Positions 51,399-63,176 of a DNA stretch of 64,000 bases are shown here, one piece after another. Each line of letters starts with the position of its first letter. Within the stretch, counting starts at the first letter, position 1. The stretch is from Beaufortia kweichowensis. Lineage: Eukaryota > Chordata > Actinopteri > Cypriniformes > Gastromyzontidae. A program made the translations under genes and the position numbers. The notes beneath the pieces are model-generated. The model worked only from the letters and a program-made list of their open reading frames with translations, was not told where the DNA came from and did not search any database. The stretch covers positions 8,653,501 through 8,717,500 of the forward strand of contig CM032813.1 of the NCBI GenBank assembly GCA_019155185.1, given 5' to 3'.

Positions 51399-52696
51399 GT
51401 AAGAGAGAAATAACAAGATTATTTATTTTCATTTCGCAATTTTGGCAGCATCAAGGTCCAGATGATAAAGATGAGGATAGGGAGGCGCGGGTGTGCGCGC
51501 CGTGGAAAGTCAGTGACATTTTCGCTTGCCTTATGTTTGTCACGAAAAGCTGAAGCGTTGATGGGATTAGCCATCTCTGAGACAGCTATTAAAATAATGG
51601 GAACGGAGTTAGGTAATCACGGGCAACGTTTGTAAGGTGACTCCTTTCATCTGAAAGCACCATATGGAGGTTTTTGAAAGTGACACGCATTTTAGTCAAG
51701 CAAAGCTGCTGCCTTCGTTAGATGAAGAGAAAATGTTTTTCTTATAACTGAGCCACGCACATGAGCGCATCAGACGAAATGAACGCGTGAAATGACTCGC
51801 ATATGGTTCAGAGTGGGATTCCTCCACACAGCATCCACGTTCCCCGTGGGCTGACAACACGCAAGGAAACGAGCTCCGTGAAGTCAAACGCGGTCAACTA
51901 CTTCATTTTTCTTTAGCATTGAACAGGACGACGCTTTTAACTCCAAAAGCGATAAATGCAGATTTATGGTGATGCTCTAAAACGTGATTGATTTCTTTCC
52001 ACCCCCACCAGAAGCCCCCTTATAGTGACTGAACCTACCGACAGCTGCTCAATGTGCTTCAGTCTCGTGAGGAATATTCCCCTAGAATTATTTGGCCGTT
52101 CCTGTTCTGAAGCTGTCAGCGCATATATTTTTGTAGATAATAACATTTTTAAGCAGGATTAGAAAGGACGCTATACAAACTGAAGCGGAATTTTAATGAG
52201 GTGGCAAAATGAAAGGTACGTATTTGCTCTCTTCTAAACGGATGATTGCTAACCAAAACTATGTTTTTAGATTTAAGCTCTCGTTATTCGCTAGAATTTA
52301 TTTTAAGACTGTTTAAATACATTTTCTATATGAACGAATATAAGTAAAAAACGCTACAACAAAAGTTCACTTTTGCGTAATGTGCATGTTTTTAAATGAG
52401 CGTTTTGCGTTTTGTTCATCAATCTTTAAGCTTTCATCAATGACAACCGATAACATTAGACGAAACTGGATTAATTTATTTTACATTAAGTGTCACGTTT
52501 TTGATTTGATCTCAGAAGGAAATGCTGTTTGTTCAGTAATGTAGAAAGACCAGGTTTGAAATGGCTTAAAATAACTAACAAGAGTTTGTCAACATTGAAT
52601 TATTTATTCTACTATTTTTATAGTCTTAGCAGTCTTGGTCCTAAGGGCCACAGGGTGGCGGTATTGAGCTGTCCAAATCGATTACCCCAACCCCCA

Positions 52697-52711
52697 ACAC
52701 ACACACACACA
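52697..52711. repeat. Short (CA)n tract
   Basis: ACACACACACACACA within camta1 intron 1. Confidence 0.85.
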
Positions 52712-54475
52712 TTGCAACTAAGAGTGATAACTAAGCTTTGGCTATTAAAGAATTCGATCAAAGTGACGAAGTTGCCCTTTGTGATTTGGGTGAGCTCACA
52801 GAGTGTGGGACGGTGCATGTGTACTTTTCCTCTAATGAACACTGGGACATAAAGGAAAACCTAAAATATTACCCACGACTTTGGATCTATAGTAATTTAA
52901 CACCTGCACAGTTTTTCTTACTGGAGTTTGGTGGATATCTTCATTTTCGCTGTTGTTGGGAGAGATGACCTGGCCAGAAAAAGGTATTATGAAACCTTTC
53001 TTTTTCTAATTGTGCACGTTGAAGTCCAGTCAGGTAAAACAATGCTTTGCCTCTTGTGCTACTTCTTAGGAAATATGTGTCATGATGGAAGGTAAATTTT
53101 GGGGACAGAAAGATTTCAGGCTATTTTTACCCGTTTCAGCTGCTACAGAACAGGAGAAGACATTGCCTCTTTTGACCTGTACGGCCTGAAACTGTGTCAT
53201 GCGTTTGTATCTGACAGTCTTTGGCTCTTACAAGCTTCCTGTATCAGTTGTGTTCTTCCTCCACACGGGACACATTCTCCAGTGGTTCTTGCCAACATAC
53301 AGAGCTTACGTGTAAGGATGTGTTTCTTTCAGCATCGAGATGAGGTTTTTTGTCTTCGTTTATCCGGATGTATTTTTGTTTCACATATATGCTCTCAGTC
53401 TTCTCTTGTGTTAAGAACTGCAGGCTGTGTAAGCTAGACTGTATATATTTGGTTGCTCATCAAATCTCAATTTCTGTAATTTATCAGAGAAGTGAAATCT
53501 CATGGTGCGGTGTTGCGTAAATTTAAGCTCCCGGGTGTTTCTGATCCATGTTTGGCAATACTAACAGCAGCACTCTTATAAAAAAATACAACTGATACTA
53601 CCGGCTCTGCCAGACAAATTAGGTTGCGTAAAATTATCTCGCCTCTCTGACGTTTTGCCTGACTAAATGAACATGGCTAACCTATCAGAGAATAAGGGAA
53701 TCGTGCTGTCTGTTGCTGTGTCTTCCACTTTTGCTCCTTCGGTCTGAAGACATTTCTTGTAACACAATAGACCCTTACTAATTTATTGATTTTATGGATT
53801 GATTTAGCCAGCTGGAGGAAGAGAGTGCAGGGTTGCCAGTTCACCAATCATCCCAGTACTAAATCCTTGGCCATCACTGTTGAAGGGTCAATATAAAATC
53901 AACAGTGAAGTTCAACAATGTTTAGGCAGTAGTTGGGTGATGGTTCAGCATTTCTTTAGATGCTTTTTAAAAATGCTTTTATAACTTTTATATTTATTAT
54001 TATAACTTAAGATTAATGTTTTTTTATAGCATCAGTTTTGTTATCTTAGTTCCAGGCTAACGCTATTTATAACACAGTGTGTACATTTAGTTTTTTAGCC
54101 AACGCCATTTAGGATTAAATCTGTTTACCATCATGTAGTAAGATTTAATTTGTAGATTTGTGTCCCTTGCAACTCAGACAAGCATGATGGTGACTACACT
54201 TGCATTAAACGGGTCACATCAAACAATAAAATGTGCAATTGATTTAAAATGGCTTTTTGACCCCTGGCTATGATGGCACATGGCAACAATCCTTCATCAG
54301 CAGCTTTATTATAATCCAGCAGTATCATACAGATTCAGTAGGTTCTATAACAGACAGAAAGCAAGAGTTAAAACAATTCATGACCTTTGCATACGTAGAA
54401 AGTAGAGGACATTGTATTTTTGTACCCACAGATCTTTTCCCCTCACTCTTCCCTCCCCCACTGTGTCCCCTGTAG

Positions 54476-54577
54476 GACTGAAGAAAGTACGTAATCCGGA
54501 TCGAATGTACAGAACCGCCGTCGGTTACACCGGCCACGTTCCTCCTAAGAGTGTCAGCGATGACACAGACAACAACA
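54476..54577 (+). CDS. Candidate alternative 5' cassette exon in camta1 intron 1
   Basis: A 102-nt block flanked by a strong acceptor (long C/T tract ending CCCCTGTAG) and a strong donor (AACAACA|GTAAGAG). Read in phase 1 it encodes LKKVRNPDRMYRTAVGYTGH followed by VPPKSVSDDTDNN with no stop. That phase is exactly the one left by the second frame of camta1 exon 1 (MAAENKPE + G), so the join gives one open frame. In the canonical CAMTA1 frame it would stop after one codon (GAC TGA). The length is a multiple of three. I do not recognise the peptide. Coding-like features are the splice quality, the open frame and the mixed, non-repetitive composition. Expression is unproven. Confidence 0.5.
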
Positions 54578-56959
54578 GTAAGAGAGCTAGCTTCCTTTTC
54601 CACTGCATCCCTCAAAACATGACAACGTCCATTCTCTCAGCCCATTCATTATTCTCACACCTGGTGTAGTTCATCAATGGCATTTTAATAGTATAACCAC
54701 AATCCAAACTGAAGAAAGATCACGTTTTTACAAGAGCTTAGAAAAATCAAAAGCAATTTGTAAATGTTCAGTTACTAGGTGACTTAGTGGATGCAGACAG
54801 TGGAGGAAAGAGGCAGTTCTTGGTAGATCAGCTTAAAAAAAGGCCAGCGTCTCATTTTCATTCAGCCCCATTACAGATGATGTTTATTCATGCATGGCCA
54901 TGCTGCTCCGGAACGAGCAGCATATTTTTGGAAGAAGAAACTTGTTGTCATGGCTAATCAACGCACGCCGCTCTTCGAGCACAGCCTAGGCGTCAGCTTG
55001 CGTGGGTGTGGATGAGGGTGTATCTCCCTTTTTTAATCTGTCTTTCTGTCCAGCCATTCTTACCATTTTGGTTGAACTAGGGTTTTAAGAGAGACACTCA
55101 CTAAATGAAGACACTTTCACTAAGTGGTCCAGTTGTTGCAGTCGACAGTGTAATTAGCAGATTGAGGGACGCATGTCTTGTCTGTGTCTGGTCATGTACA
55201 CGACCAGGGTTTAGTCGTTGAATGTCTGGGTTTTGGGATGTTGTGGACATGTGGTATGTTGAATTCAATCATGTAAACAGTTCTTCATGGGTAGTCGTTG
55301 GAATGGGATGATAAAGGAGATCCATTTCAGGCAGCCCTCTACAAGGACCCCATTTCAGCATGGTTCTTTTGCTTTGTTGAGCCAAGAAAAGCTTTGCGAG
55401 CCAACTGGGACAGAACCAGAATGTTGAAGTGAGCTAATTGGGAGGAATCCTGGTCTGCCGTTCCTCTCGTCTTCCCCAGTGTCCAGCTTAGCCTTTTTTA
55501 CCCGACCAGTGGATTCCCTAGATGAACTACACCCACTTATTAAGACAGCCACAGTGCACATAATCAAGTCTCTTTAGAATATCTGTTTCTTTTCCTTTAG
55601 GCCCGTGTTGTAAGTTCATCTCTTGGCTGACACGAGTAATGTGCCGTTATGTGAATTTGCGTTTTTTCTGGAACAAGAGGCGGTTGGCCTCCAGAGACCA
55701 AGGGAGAATCATCCCCTGTCTTACTTCAATTGAAGGTTGACTGTGCGTTAATTTGGTTTCTCGTAGCAAAGCCCGTATCTTCAGTGTTTTATCAGGCAAG
55801 GCTTTATTTTCAAAAATGCCCTAGCAATTAAGAGAGAAGTTGCTGCCGTACAGATCTTTTAAATTGGCAAAGATAAAATTTAATTGAGATCCAGCAAATA
55901 ATGAGAGGTTTTGTTCATGTTGGAGAGAAGCAAACAGTTGCTCTGCCAGAAGAGAGAGCAGAGAGACGCTGGTCTCCAGGGAGACCCAGTCACGAACATC
56001 GAGGTTATCTCAGAAGTGGCCTGCTGTCCTGGAGGAGTTGAACTCTGAGAGGCTTCTTTTTGGTTGTGTAACATTTCGGAGTATAAAAACAGTTGGCGGT
56101 AATTGTGCCAAGCGCTTGCGTGACGGGCATCCGGTGACACTTGGCTTATGTCTCTCTTCATAACCATCATGTTTCATCTGTGCATGTCTGCGCATGTTTA
56201 TTTTATTGCAACACATTTACCTGTTTGGTCTGTCTCTAGCTAACCTTAATCTTTGAAGGGCAGATTTTTGTGATGATAGATTGGAGACAAAATGACTCCT
56301 AAAATCATCTTACGGATTATTCACTTTTAATGTGTTTGGTGGTTTTGTTACTCGCGGTGTAACTTGCTTTGGTGTGTCGTGCTGTTTTCACACAGAAATG
56401 AGTTTATTATGAGTTGTCTAAGGACTCAGACTTCCCCTACACGATTCTAACAAGGAGCCATTGAGCATGGCAATGATAATATGCAATTTTTTCTGCTGTG
56501 ACAGAGAATACGAGAGCGAGCACTTGGGCAGGACAGAGAACAGGACCAAATTGTTTGCCAGATCTCCAAAGTGCATTCTGTATGCATAGCTCAACTCTTT
56601 ATCCATTTGTATTCATACACTCATTTGCATGATTGAGTCCATGTGTATTTGAGCATTCTCATATTCTCTGTTACGTTTATGTCTCTGAGATGTCTTTGGT
56701 AGTCCGCGTCGCATGGATTTGCATGTTGGTTTTATGCGTCCAGGTGTATGACAGTTGTTGAGTGTTTGTCTGTTTGTGTGCTGTTAAGGGAGAGATTAGC
56801 GTTTGTGTGCGCTATTTATCGCAGTGGATCTCAACCTTTTTATTTAAAGCCGTGTTTGTAAGCTCTTTAGTGACAGTTTTACCCCATAAATTATTCTAGA
56901 GCTTTACGTAAAAGCAATTCTGTCAATTTTACCATGAGAAAATAATTTTTTTATCAAAG

Positions 56960-57115
56960 GTTTACACCATACTGATGGCTCAGATGTTAATATTTGGTGG
57001 TTTAAATACCCATGGGTCCTAAGGTTTTTAAAGCATTTTTTATGTTTATATTTAAGTGTTGTTTTCAGAATTGTCTATATCTATATCTAATATCAGTCCA
57101 CATTCCTTTAATGTA
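56960..57115 (-). repeat. Interspersed repeat R1, copy 5 (reverse, partial)
   Basis: Contains TAATATTTGGTGGTTTAAAT, ACCCATGGG, AAGCATTTTTTATGTTTA, TTTTCAGAATTGTC and CAGTCCACATTCCTTTA. These match the 48,045-48,300 copy in order and orientation. Confidence 0.65.
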
Positions 57116-58924
57116 AATTAATGTAAAATAATAATAATTAAATAATTTGAGGTCATCTTTAGAGCTAGCCCTTTGCTTGAGAAATGCTGGTTTATAGGAC
57201 TCGTGGGTTGTGTTTTATAATTCAAAGACATGTGAAAAGCATGCTTCTGTATTTTTAGTAAAAATATTGTTGTTTGGACATTTTTGCATTCTGATTAATA
57301 TTTGTATTACGTTTCCGTCATTTGCACAGTAAATATTTGTTTTTACTCATAACAGTTGTTTTTATTAGACATTAGTTTCTGCAGGTTACGTGCCGCATCG
57401 TTCTGAATCCCCAGAGAATCTCTCTGTAATGAATGCAGCTCCTACGGTAGATTCTGATAAACAAACAAACAAAAGACGGGTTTGAGAAAATGAATCTTCC
57501 CAAACTCCATCAAAACAGCTTCCCACACATGGCGATGACGGTGACATTAATTTAGCCTTTTAATGTGCAGAAGAACAGAGAAGCTTTGCATTTATAATCT
57601 CTTTTTCTGTAAACAGCCTTCATTAGCCAAATGTCAGATAACTATCTGGCGAATGATCTATTGAAAGGCGCAGATGTGGCCGCTGATGCTGATGAAGGTC
57701 TGGAGCCAGCGAAGGAGCAGTAGTATTACGCAGAACAATAGAGCAATCACCGTTTTGATTGGTATTGATCTTCGAGCAGGAGGGATAGTCGAAATTGAAA
57801 CTGACCGTTCGGACCCATATCCCATTTGAATCAGAAAAGGTGGTTAAAACGGAGTGCCAAATGATGTCATAGCTCTGGCTGGACGCGAGTTTCCCTTAAT
57901 GTCTTTAGGACGGCACATTATTCTCCGTTAAGAGGAAATGTGAAGAATTGTCGGGCTATTTCCCTGTAGGGAAAAATAGATTCATCATCCCCTTTTATTC
58001 TTTCATCCTCATCTTTCCTTTTTTATGTCCATTCTGTCGTTATAGTTTTTTAATATGAGGATAATAATCACACGGTCGACCTGTCAAAGTGCTTTATATA
58101 GACGTGATTAGTTATGTTGAAGCATTGCACGTAATCACGCAGTTGTACAGAATTCAGTAAACTTAGAGGTGGACAACATAAATCACAGATAGGTGAAGGA
58201 AAAAGGGAGCGGATAGAAAAAAGCAAAAAGACATTATTGATTTAAGATCTGTTTTTGTCAGCCCTCTTTATCCCGTCCTAAAACAAGCTTTGCTCTTTTC
58301 TCTAAAGTGACGCTTGCTCAAGCTGCCATGACAGATACAGTAAAACAGCCCTTCACCGGCAAGCCTTTTAAAGAGCGGCCGATAAACCCCAGATTAGCAC
58401 TGAGACTCGCATGCTTCTTTGGCTCAGAGGGACCAGAGAAGAAAAAGCGGCGCGGGAGGTCACATCAGCTCTTTCTGATTGTTCTTCTCCAGACTTAAAG
58501 AGCTGTCCGCACCTTTTGCTCCAGAACGTTCACACTGCAGACTCTCTCTGGACGGGTACTGACTCTGAGCTCCGTGACCTTGAGGCGCTTCAGTAGATAC
58601 TAAATCAATTTGACTGACATCGTCCAACCCTTCAAGTCATTGCTAATTCAATAGAAATTTTATTGCATGCTGAAAAAAGTCTCCCGCCCCTCTGTAGAGA
58701 ATGTGGCGTTTTATCTGCTGGCGGATTTATTAACTGCAGTTGGTTTGAGGTTGATATACTCAAAGGAGTCTAAGGTTATTATGGTGGGGTTCAAACCCCT
58801 GTTATAAGTGGCACAAAGGGTCGGGAAGAGATGCTTTGCTTCTGTAAAAGACAGATTTTCTCATTCTTTTTGGCTTTGTGTAGTAGCTTGGCAATGGTAA
58901 TTGGCATGGCCATTCTTGGGTCAG

Positions 58925-59195
58925 TTCTTGAACCTTAAATATGACAATTCTGTCATTTATTCACCCTTATGTCATTAAAAACCTGTATATGACTCTTTCC
59001 TCTGTGGAAACACGAAAGAAGATATTTTGAGAAATGTCCATACAGTAGAAGTCAACGGGGGTCAGCGTTGTTTGGTTACCAGCGTTCTTCAAAATAGCTT
59101 TTTTTTGTGTTCTGCAACAGAACGTCAATGACATGAGAGTGAGTAAATGATAAAAAGAAATCCTTAATTTTTGGGTGAACTATCCTCCACATTTA
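58925..59195. mobile_element. Cyprinid non-autonomous DNA-transposon-like repeat, copy 1
   Basis: Contains TTCTGTCATTTATTCACCCT, AAAACCTGTATATGACT, GAAGATATTTTGAGAAATGT, AGTAGAAGTCAACGGGGGTC, GGTTACCAGCGTTCTTCAAA and ends TTTTTGGGTGAACTATCC. This is the pattern of a very abundant cyprinid repeat whose halves are near inverted copies. No coding frame is present. Confidence 0.65.
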
Positions 59196-62100
59196 CAACT
59201 GCATGTGCGATGTGGTGTTTGTAGGATATGTGCATGTGTTTTGTCTATGGCCCTGTATTCAGTATAGGTGTTATAGTTTCCGTGTTGCGAGTGTGACTCT
59301 CCAGTATCTGAATATACCTTTCATCCCATGAAAATTAGCATATAGATAACTATACCACTGATTTTTATGCCATGCACTGGTCTCTGAAAGAGGTATGGAG
59401 TAGCTTGTACTATAGCTAGTTGTTGGAAAAACCAGCTTGGTAAAATACCATGTCAACCCCCTGCATTTCTCTTTATGCTCTCCTTCTCGATATCAAAGCT
59501 TTCTCTGCTTCCACTTGAAAGTCAAAATGTAAAACTGAAAGACCTCCCTCTTTGCTAGCTTGCCTTCAACAAGCATTTCCAAGCGCATACGGCTAATAAA
59601 GCAGTTGAGGGAAGATTGCTCGAAGAAAAGTTTATCGGAGCCGTTGATGAATTAACATGCAGTCCCATCCTTCTCCCTGTCCGCTTGGAACCACTGTGCA
59701 ATGAGCCCTTATTTCTGTCACATTAATTTTGTTAAAAAAAATGGGGAAAAAAGCCTAAATTTCCCTAGACGTCCCTTAATATCTGTACAGGGAGCAGTAA
59801 ATGTTGCTTTTCCCAGCATTTTTCAGTCTTTATTATACAAAGTTTTATAATTAACTGACAGCTCATCTCACTGGAGGATATGAGTTTTTTGTGTTTTATT
59901 ATATATTGGACATTTTTACAAGGTAAAAACAATTGATGGGTTGAATCTAGTGCGCAGGTTTGGATTAGAATCTAAAAGTTTGAGTTGCGAATGGCTATGA
60001 GATTTGATTTTCTGGAACTTTTCTCGTGAGACACGTTGGACTCCTTGGTGAGACTTTTGTGTAACATAACAGATGGGCCAAAATCGATCCATTAGCACAG
60101 GCAAAAACAAAGTGACGTAATTGATCTCCACAATATTTACTCCTTTAAGTTTGTGTTGTCTTTGCAGATGCCCTTTACCTATTTGGTCTTATCTGTTGTG
60201 CAAGAATATCCCAGATTCAGTTGACCTCCATTCGAGTCAGTTCGAGCAGACGGTTTTTCTAAAACTGTGATTATATCAAGACACTTTAATGCATTTCCTG
60301 CACAGCCTGCACTCTCCAAAATGGGATCAAAGAGTCATGGCCGAAACTTCACCGACCCCTGCGCAGACTCGTGTCTACCATATGATTAGGTAGAGAGAAT
60401 CAAATCTGTAAATGTCACCCTTTTATTCAGACAGACTCCAAATTTGCCACCTAAAGCAGATTTTCTTCCTCTTAAAGTGTCCGTCATTGCAACATTATTA
60501 ATTTGAAGAGTTTCTAAAGGAGCGTGTAGACGCCACGCCACAAATGCAACAACAAAAACGCTTGCGGCAGGTGAAAACGCGTTCGGTCTGCAAATAAACA
60601 AATGCAAACAAAAATGTCCATCAGAGTTTAATGGAAAAAGAGAGTTTCATTAAAAACTGACATTGGGCTGATGAGGTGTGGAAAGTTTTTGTGTCCGTTC
60701 TTGTCTTTCTACAGTTCGCAGCGGCAGAGCTCCATCTGTTTCTAGAGCGGCCCGTGTGCACGCGCAAGATATACTGCATGTGTGCCGAGTCATTAAAGAC
60801 GGGGAGATATGAGGTAATCCTCAGAGGAAACATACGAAAAGACTGACTTTCTTTCTGCATGCTTGGGGAGAACCGAAATGTGGCCCTGCAGATTTCGAAG
60901 TACAAGATCCTGCTTTGCACAGTTAGCCTTATTTGCCATTTAAATCCATCCACTCGATTAAAACGCATGAATTATGAATTAGCAACGTGTGCGAGGAATG
61001 TCAGGACTGGCTGATACCTTTGCGAGTGATTGTTCTTTGTTAATCCTTTGTTTATCAGTTTACCTCGCCGGGATTGTGTTGAGAATTAGGCTTTTTAACA
61101 GTTTGTGAAAGGACATAATAGCTAATCCATAGGAAGTTTTAGCTGATTTGTCATGTACACAGTGTCAGGCAAAATAAAGCCGTTCTTAAGGTGGTGCCTT
61201 GGGGGCTTTTCTGTTGCTGTTGTTCTTATTGGGGTCACTTAAAGCCACATGTGAGATTTGCACAAACATGCCGCTCACCACAGCACGCTCGACAGAAGAT
61301 GTGCTCATCCTTCAGCGTAGCCCATCGCTTCAGCCTTTAAGTTGGGCTGTGGTGTTTCAGAAGAATTTTAAGGCGCTCTTTACACAGAGTTGATAAAGAG
61401 TTAAGTTATGATATACCTTTGTATCCCCATCTTAGATAGAATTCTCTGATCCTTGACATTACTTTGAAGGGCAGGTTTGATGCGTGTTTCTGCACTGTTT
61501 TTCAAAGGCGAGGAAGCAACGAAAATCCCCTCGGATCAAGCGTCGGACATCAGTTAGACAAGGGCCACATGCGGGAGCGGCGCCTTGGCATTTGTGTTGA
61601 ATGCTGATTGGCGTTAATGTTAAAAGTTTTCATAAATGCATTTGTAAAAATTGTTTGAAATGGGAACGATTCATTTTAATACATACAGAATTGATTATAG
61701 AGGGTATTTTTGCCTGTGGGCAACCACCTATAATTGTTAACTTGAAGGGGCAGAAAGTTGGTTTAGACTAGCAGTTTTTAAACTTGGTTTTGTCTGAAGC
61801 CAAGAATTGTTTTTAGTCTTTTGGTATTAAGAATAGATCAAGTTTGAAAAGCTGGTGAGTCTTGAATTCATTTTCAGTGATTCAGCGATTATGATTTCAG
61901 ATTATTGTGATATTGTGATTGTGATTTTTGTTTTCTATTTTTCTGTCCTGTAATCACAAACATTAATGTATTTTGAAGTGCCTCTGTTTAATAGTGGTTC
62001 AATAGTTCAATATTTAATAGTGGCAATTTGGAGCATGTTATTCATTTTTATTATTCAGTGATTTTCATTCTTATTTGTAGCTACAGACCACATGCATACA

Positions 62101-62860
62101 AACACTGTGGCATTTAAAGAGAAATTTGAATGCCTTCCAACTTCCATATGTATTACATAATATTATGTAATATATATAATACTGATATTTAAAAAAAATC
62201 TTGGTAGTTTACACAGAAGATTAAGAGATTTTGGTTTACTCTATTCCAATATCTCTTTCCCGCCCACATTCACATATGTACGTGAGTATAAGTAGCGTTT
62301 GCACTGCCTTTCTTTTTCATTATCTTTGTTGTTAAGCTGTTTTCCCCTCATCCCTTCATCTCATTGGCTACTTTTGGGAGACAGTCACGATAGCGAGAAA
62401 GGCAAACGCTTAAGGCGGCGCTTGGCAGACAGCGACTGACTCTGTGATTAAAATTTGCCTGTAAAGCCACAGTTGTCATAGTCAGCATCATTTAAAAGCC
62501 CCTTACTTTGATGCAGAACAATAAGACTAAACAGCAGTCTTCAGAATTGCTCGCTTGTTCTGCCAAAGCATGTACTGCGAGGTAAGAGACAGACAGAAAT
62601 AAAGAATAGAAAGGACATCAAGACTAGCCTTAATTACCCCCTTTCTCAGTGTCTCGCTCCTTTATTTTTCATCCTGTTTGAGTTTCTGCAAATGAAAGGG
62701 AGAAAATTTTCTTAAAGGGCTGTGCTCATTTATCCTGAATTATTGTCTCTTGATGTAAGTGTACTGTGCGTTTTGTGTTATGTGTTTAGCTGAAGCATAA
62801 AGCCAATGATCTACCAACTTATAATGTGAGGGATAGTGGGTCATTAGATTCAAATGTGAC

Positions 62861-62861
<1 letters not shown>

Positions 62862-62902
<41 letters not shown>
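62862..62902. repeat. (GA)n microsatellite
   Basis: About 40 nt of uninterrupted AG dinucleotides in camta1 intron 1. Confidence 0.95.
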
Positions 62903-62906
<4 letters not shown>

Positions 62907-62917
62907 CAAATGAAATC

Positions 62918-63176
62918 TCTTTAAAGTGATAGTTCACACCCCAAAACATCTGTCATCATTTATTCACCCTCACGTTGGTCAAAACCTGTTTGACTTTTTC
63001 TCTTGTGGGTTGCAGAGAAAGATATTTTGGGAAATGTCTCAGTGGTTTTGTTCATACAATGGAAGTCAATGTGGATTAGTGTTGTTCGGTTAACAACTTG
63101 TGTTCTGACGATGGTAAAAGTGATATAAGGGTGAATAAAAGATGAAAGAATTTTAGGTCAACTATCCGTTTAATGT
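62918..63176. mobile_element. Cyprinid non-autonomous DNA-transposon-like repeat, copy 2
   Basis: Starts TTTAAAGTGATAGTTCACAC and ends GTCAACTATCCGTTTAATG, an imperfect terminal inverted repeat (TTAAA.GGATAGTT). Inside are TCATCATTTATTCACCCTCA, CAAAACCTG, AAGATATTTTGGGAAATGTC and CAATGGAAGTCAATGTGG, the same family and orientation as 58,925-59,195. It appears nearly full length. Confidence 0.7.

Noticed and set aside
51236..51553. 105-codon frame reading through camta1 exon 1 into the intron
   Set aside because: Its first codon is GTG, not ATG, and it reads past a perfect donor; only the part from the ATG at 51,374 to 51,398 is of interest.
62151..62172. 22-nt AT-rich palindrome TATTACATAATATTATGTAA plus TA
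   Set aside because: A pure AT palindrome of this size is fairly likely by chance in AT-rich intron DNA.
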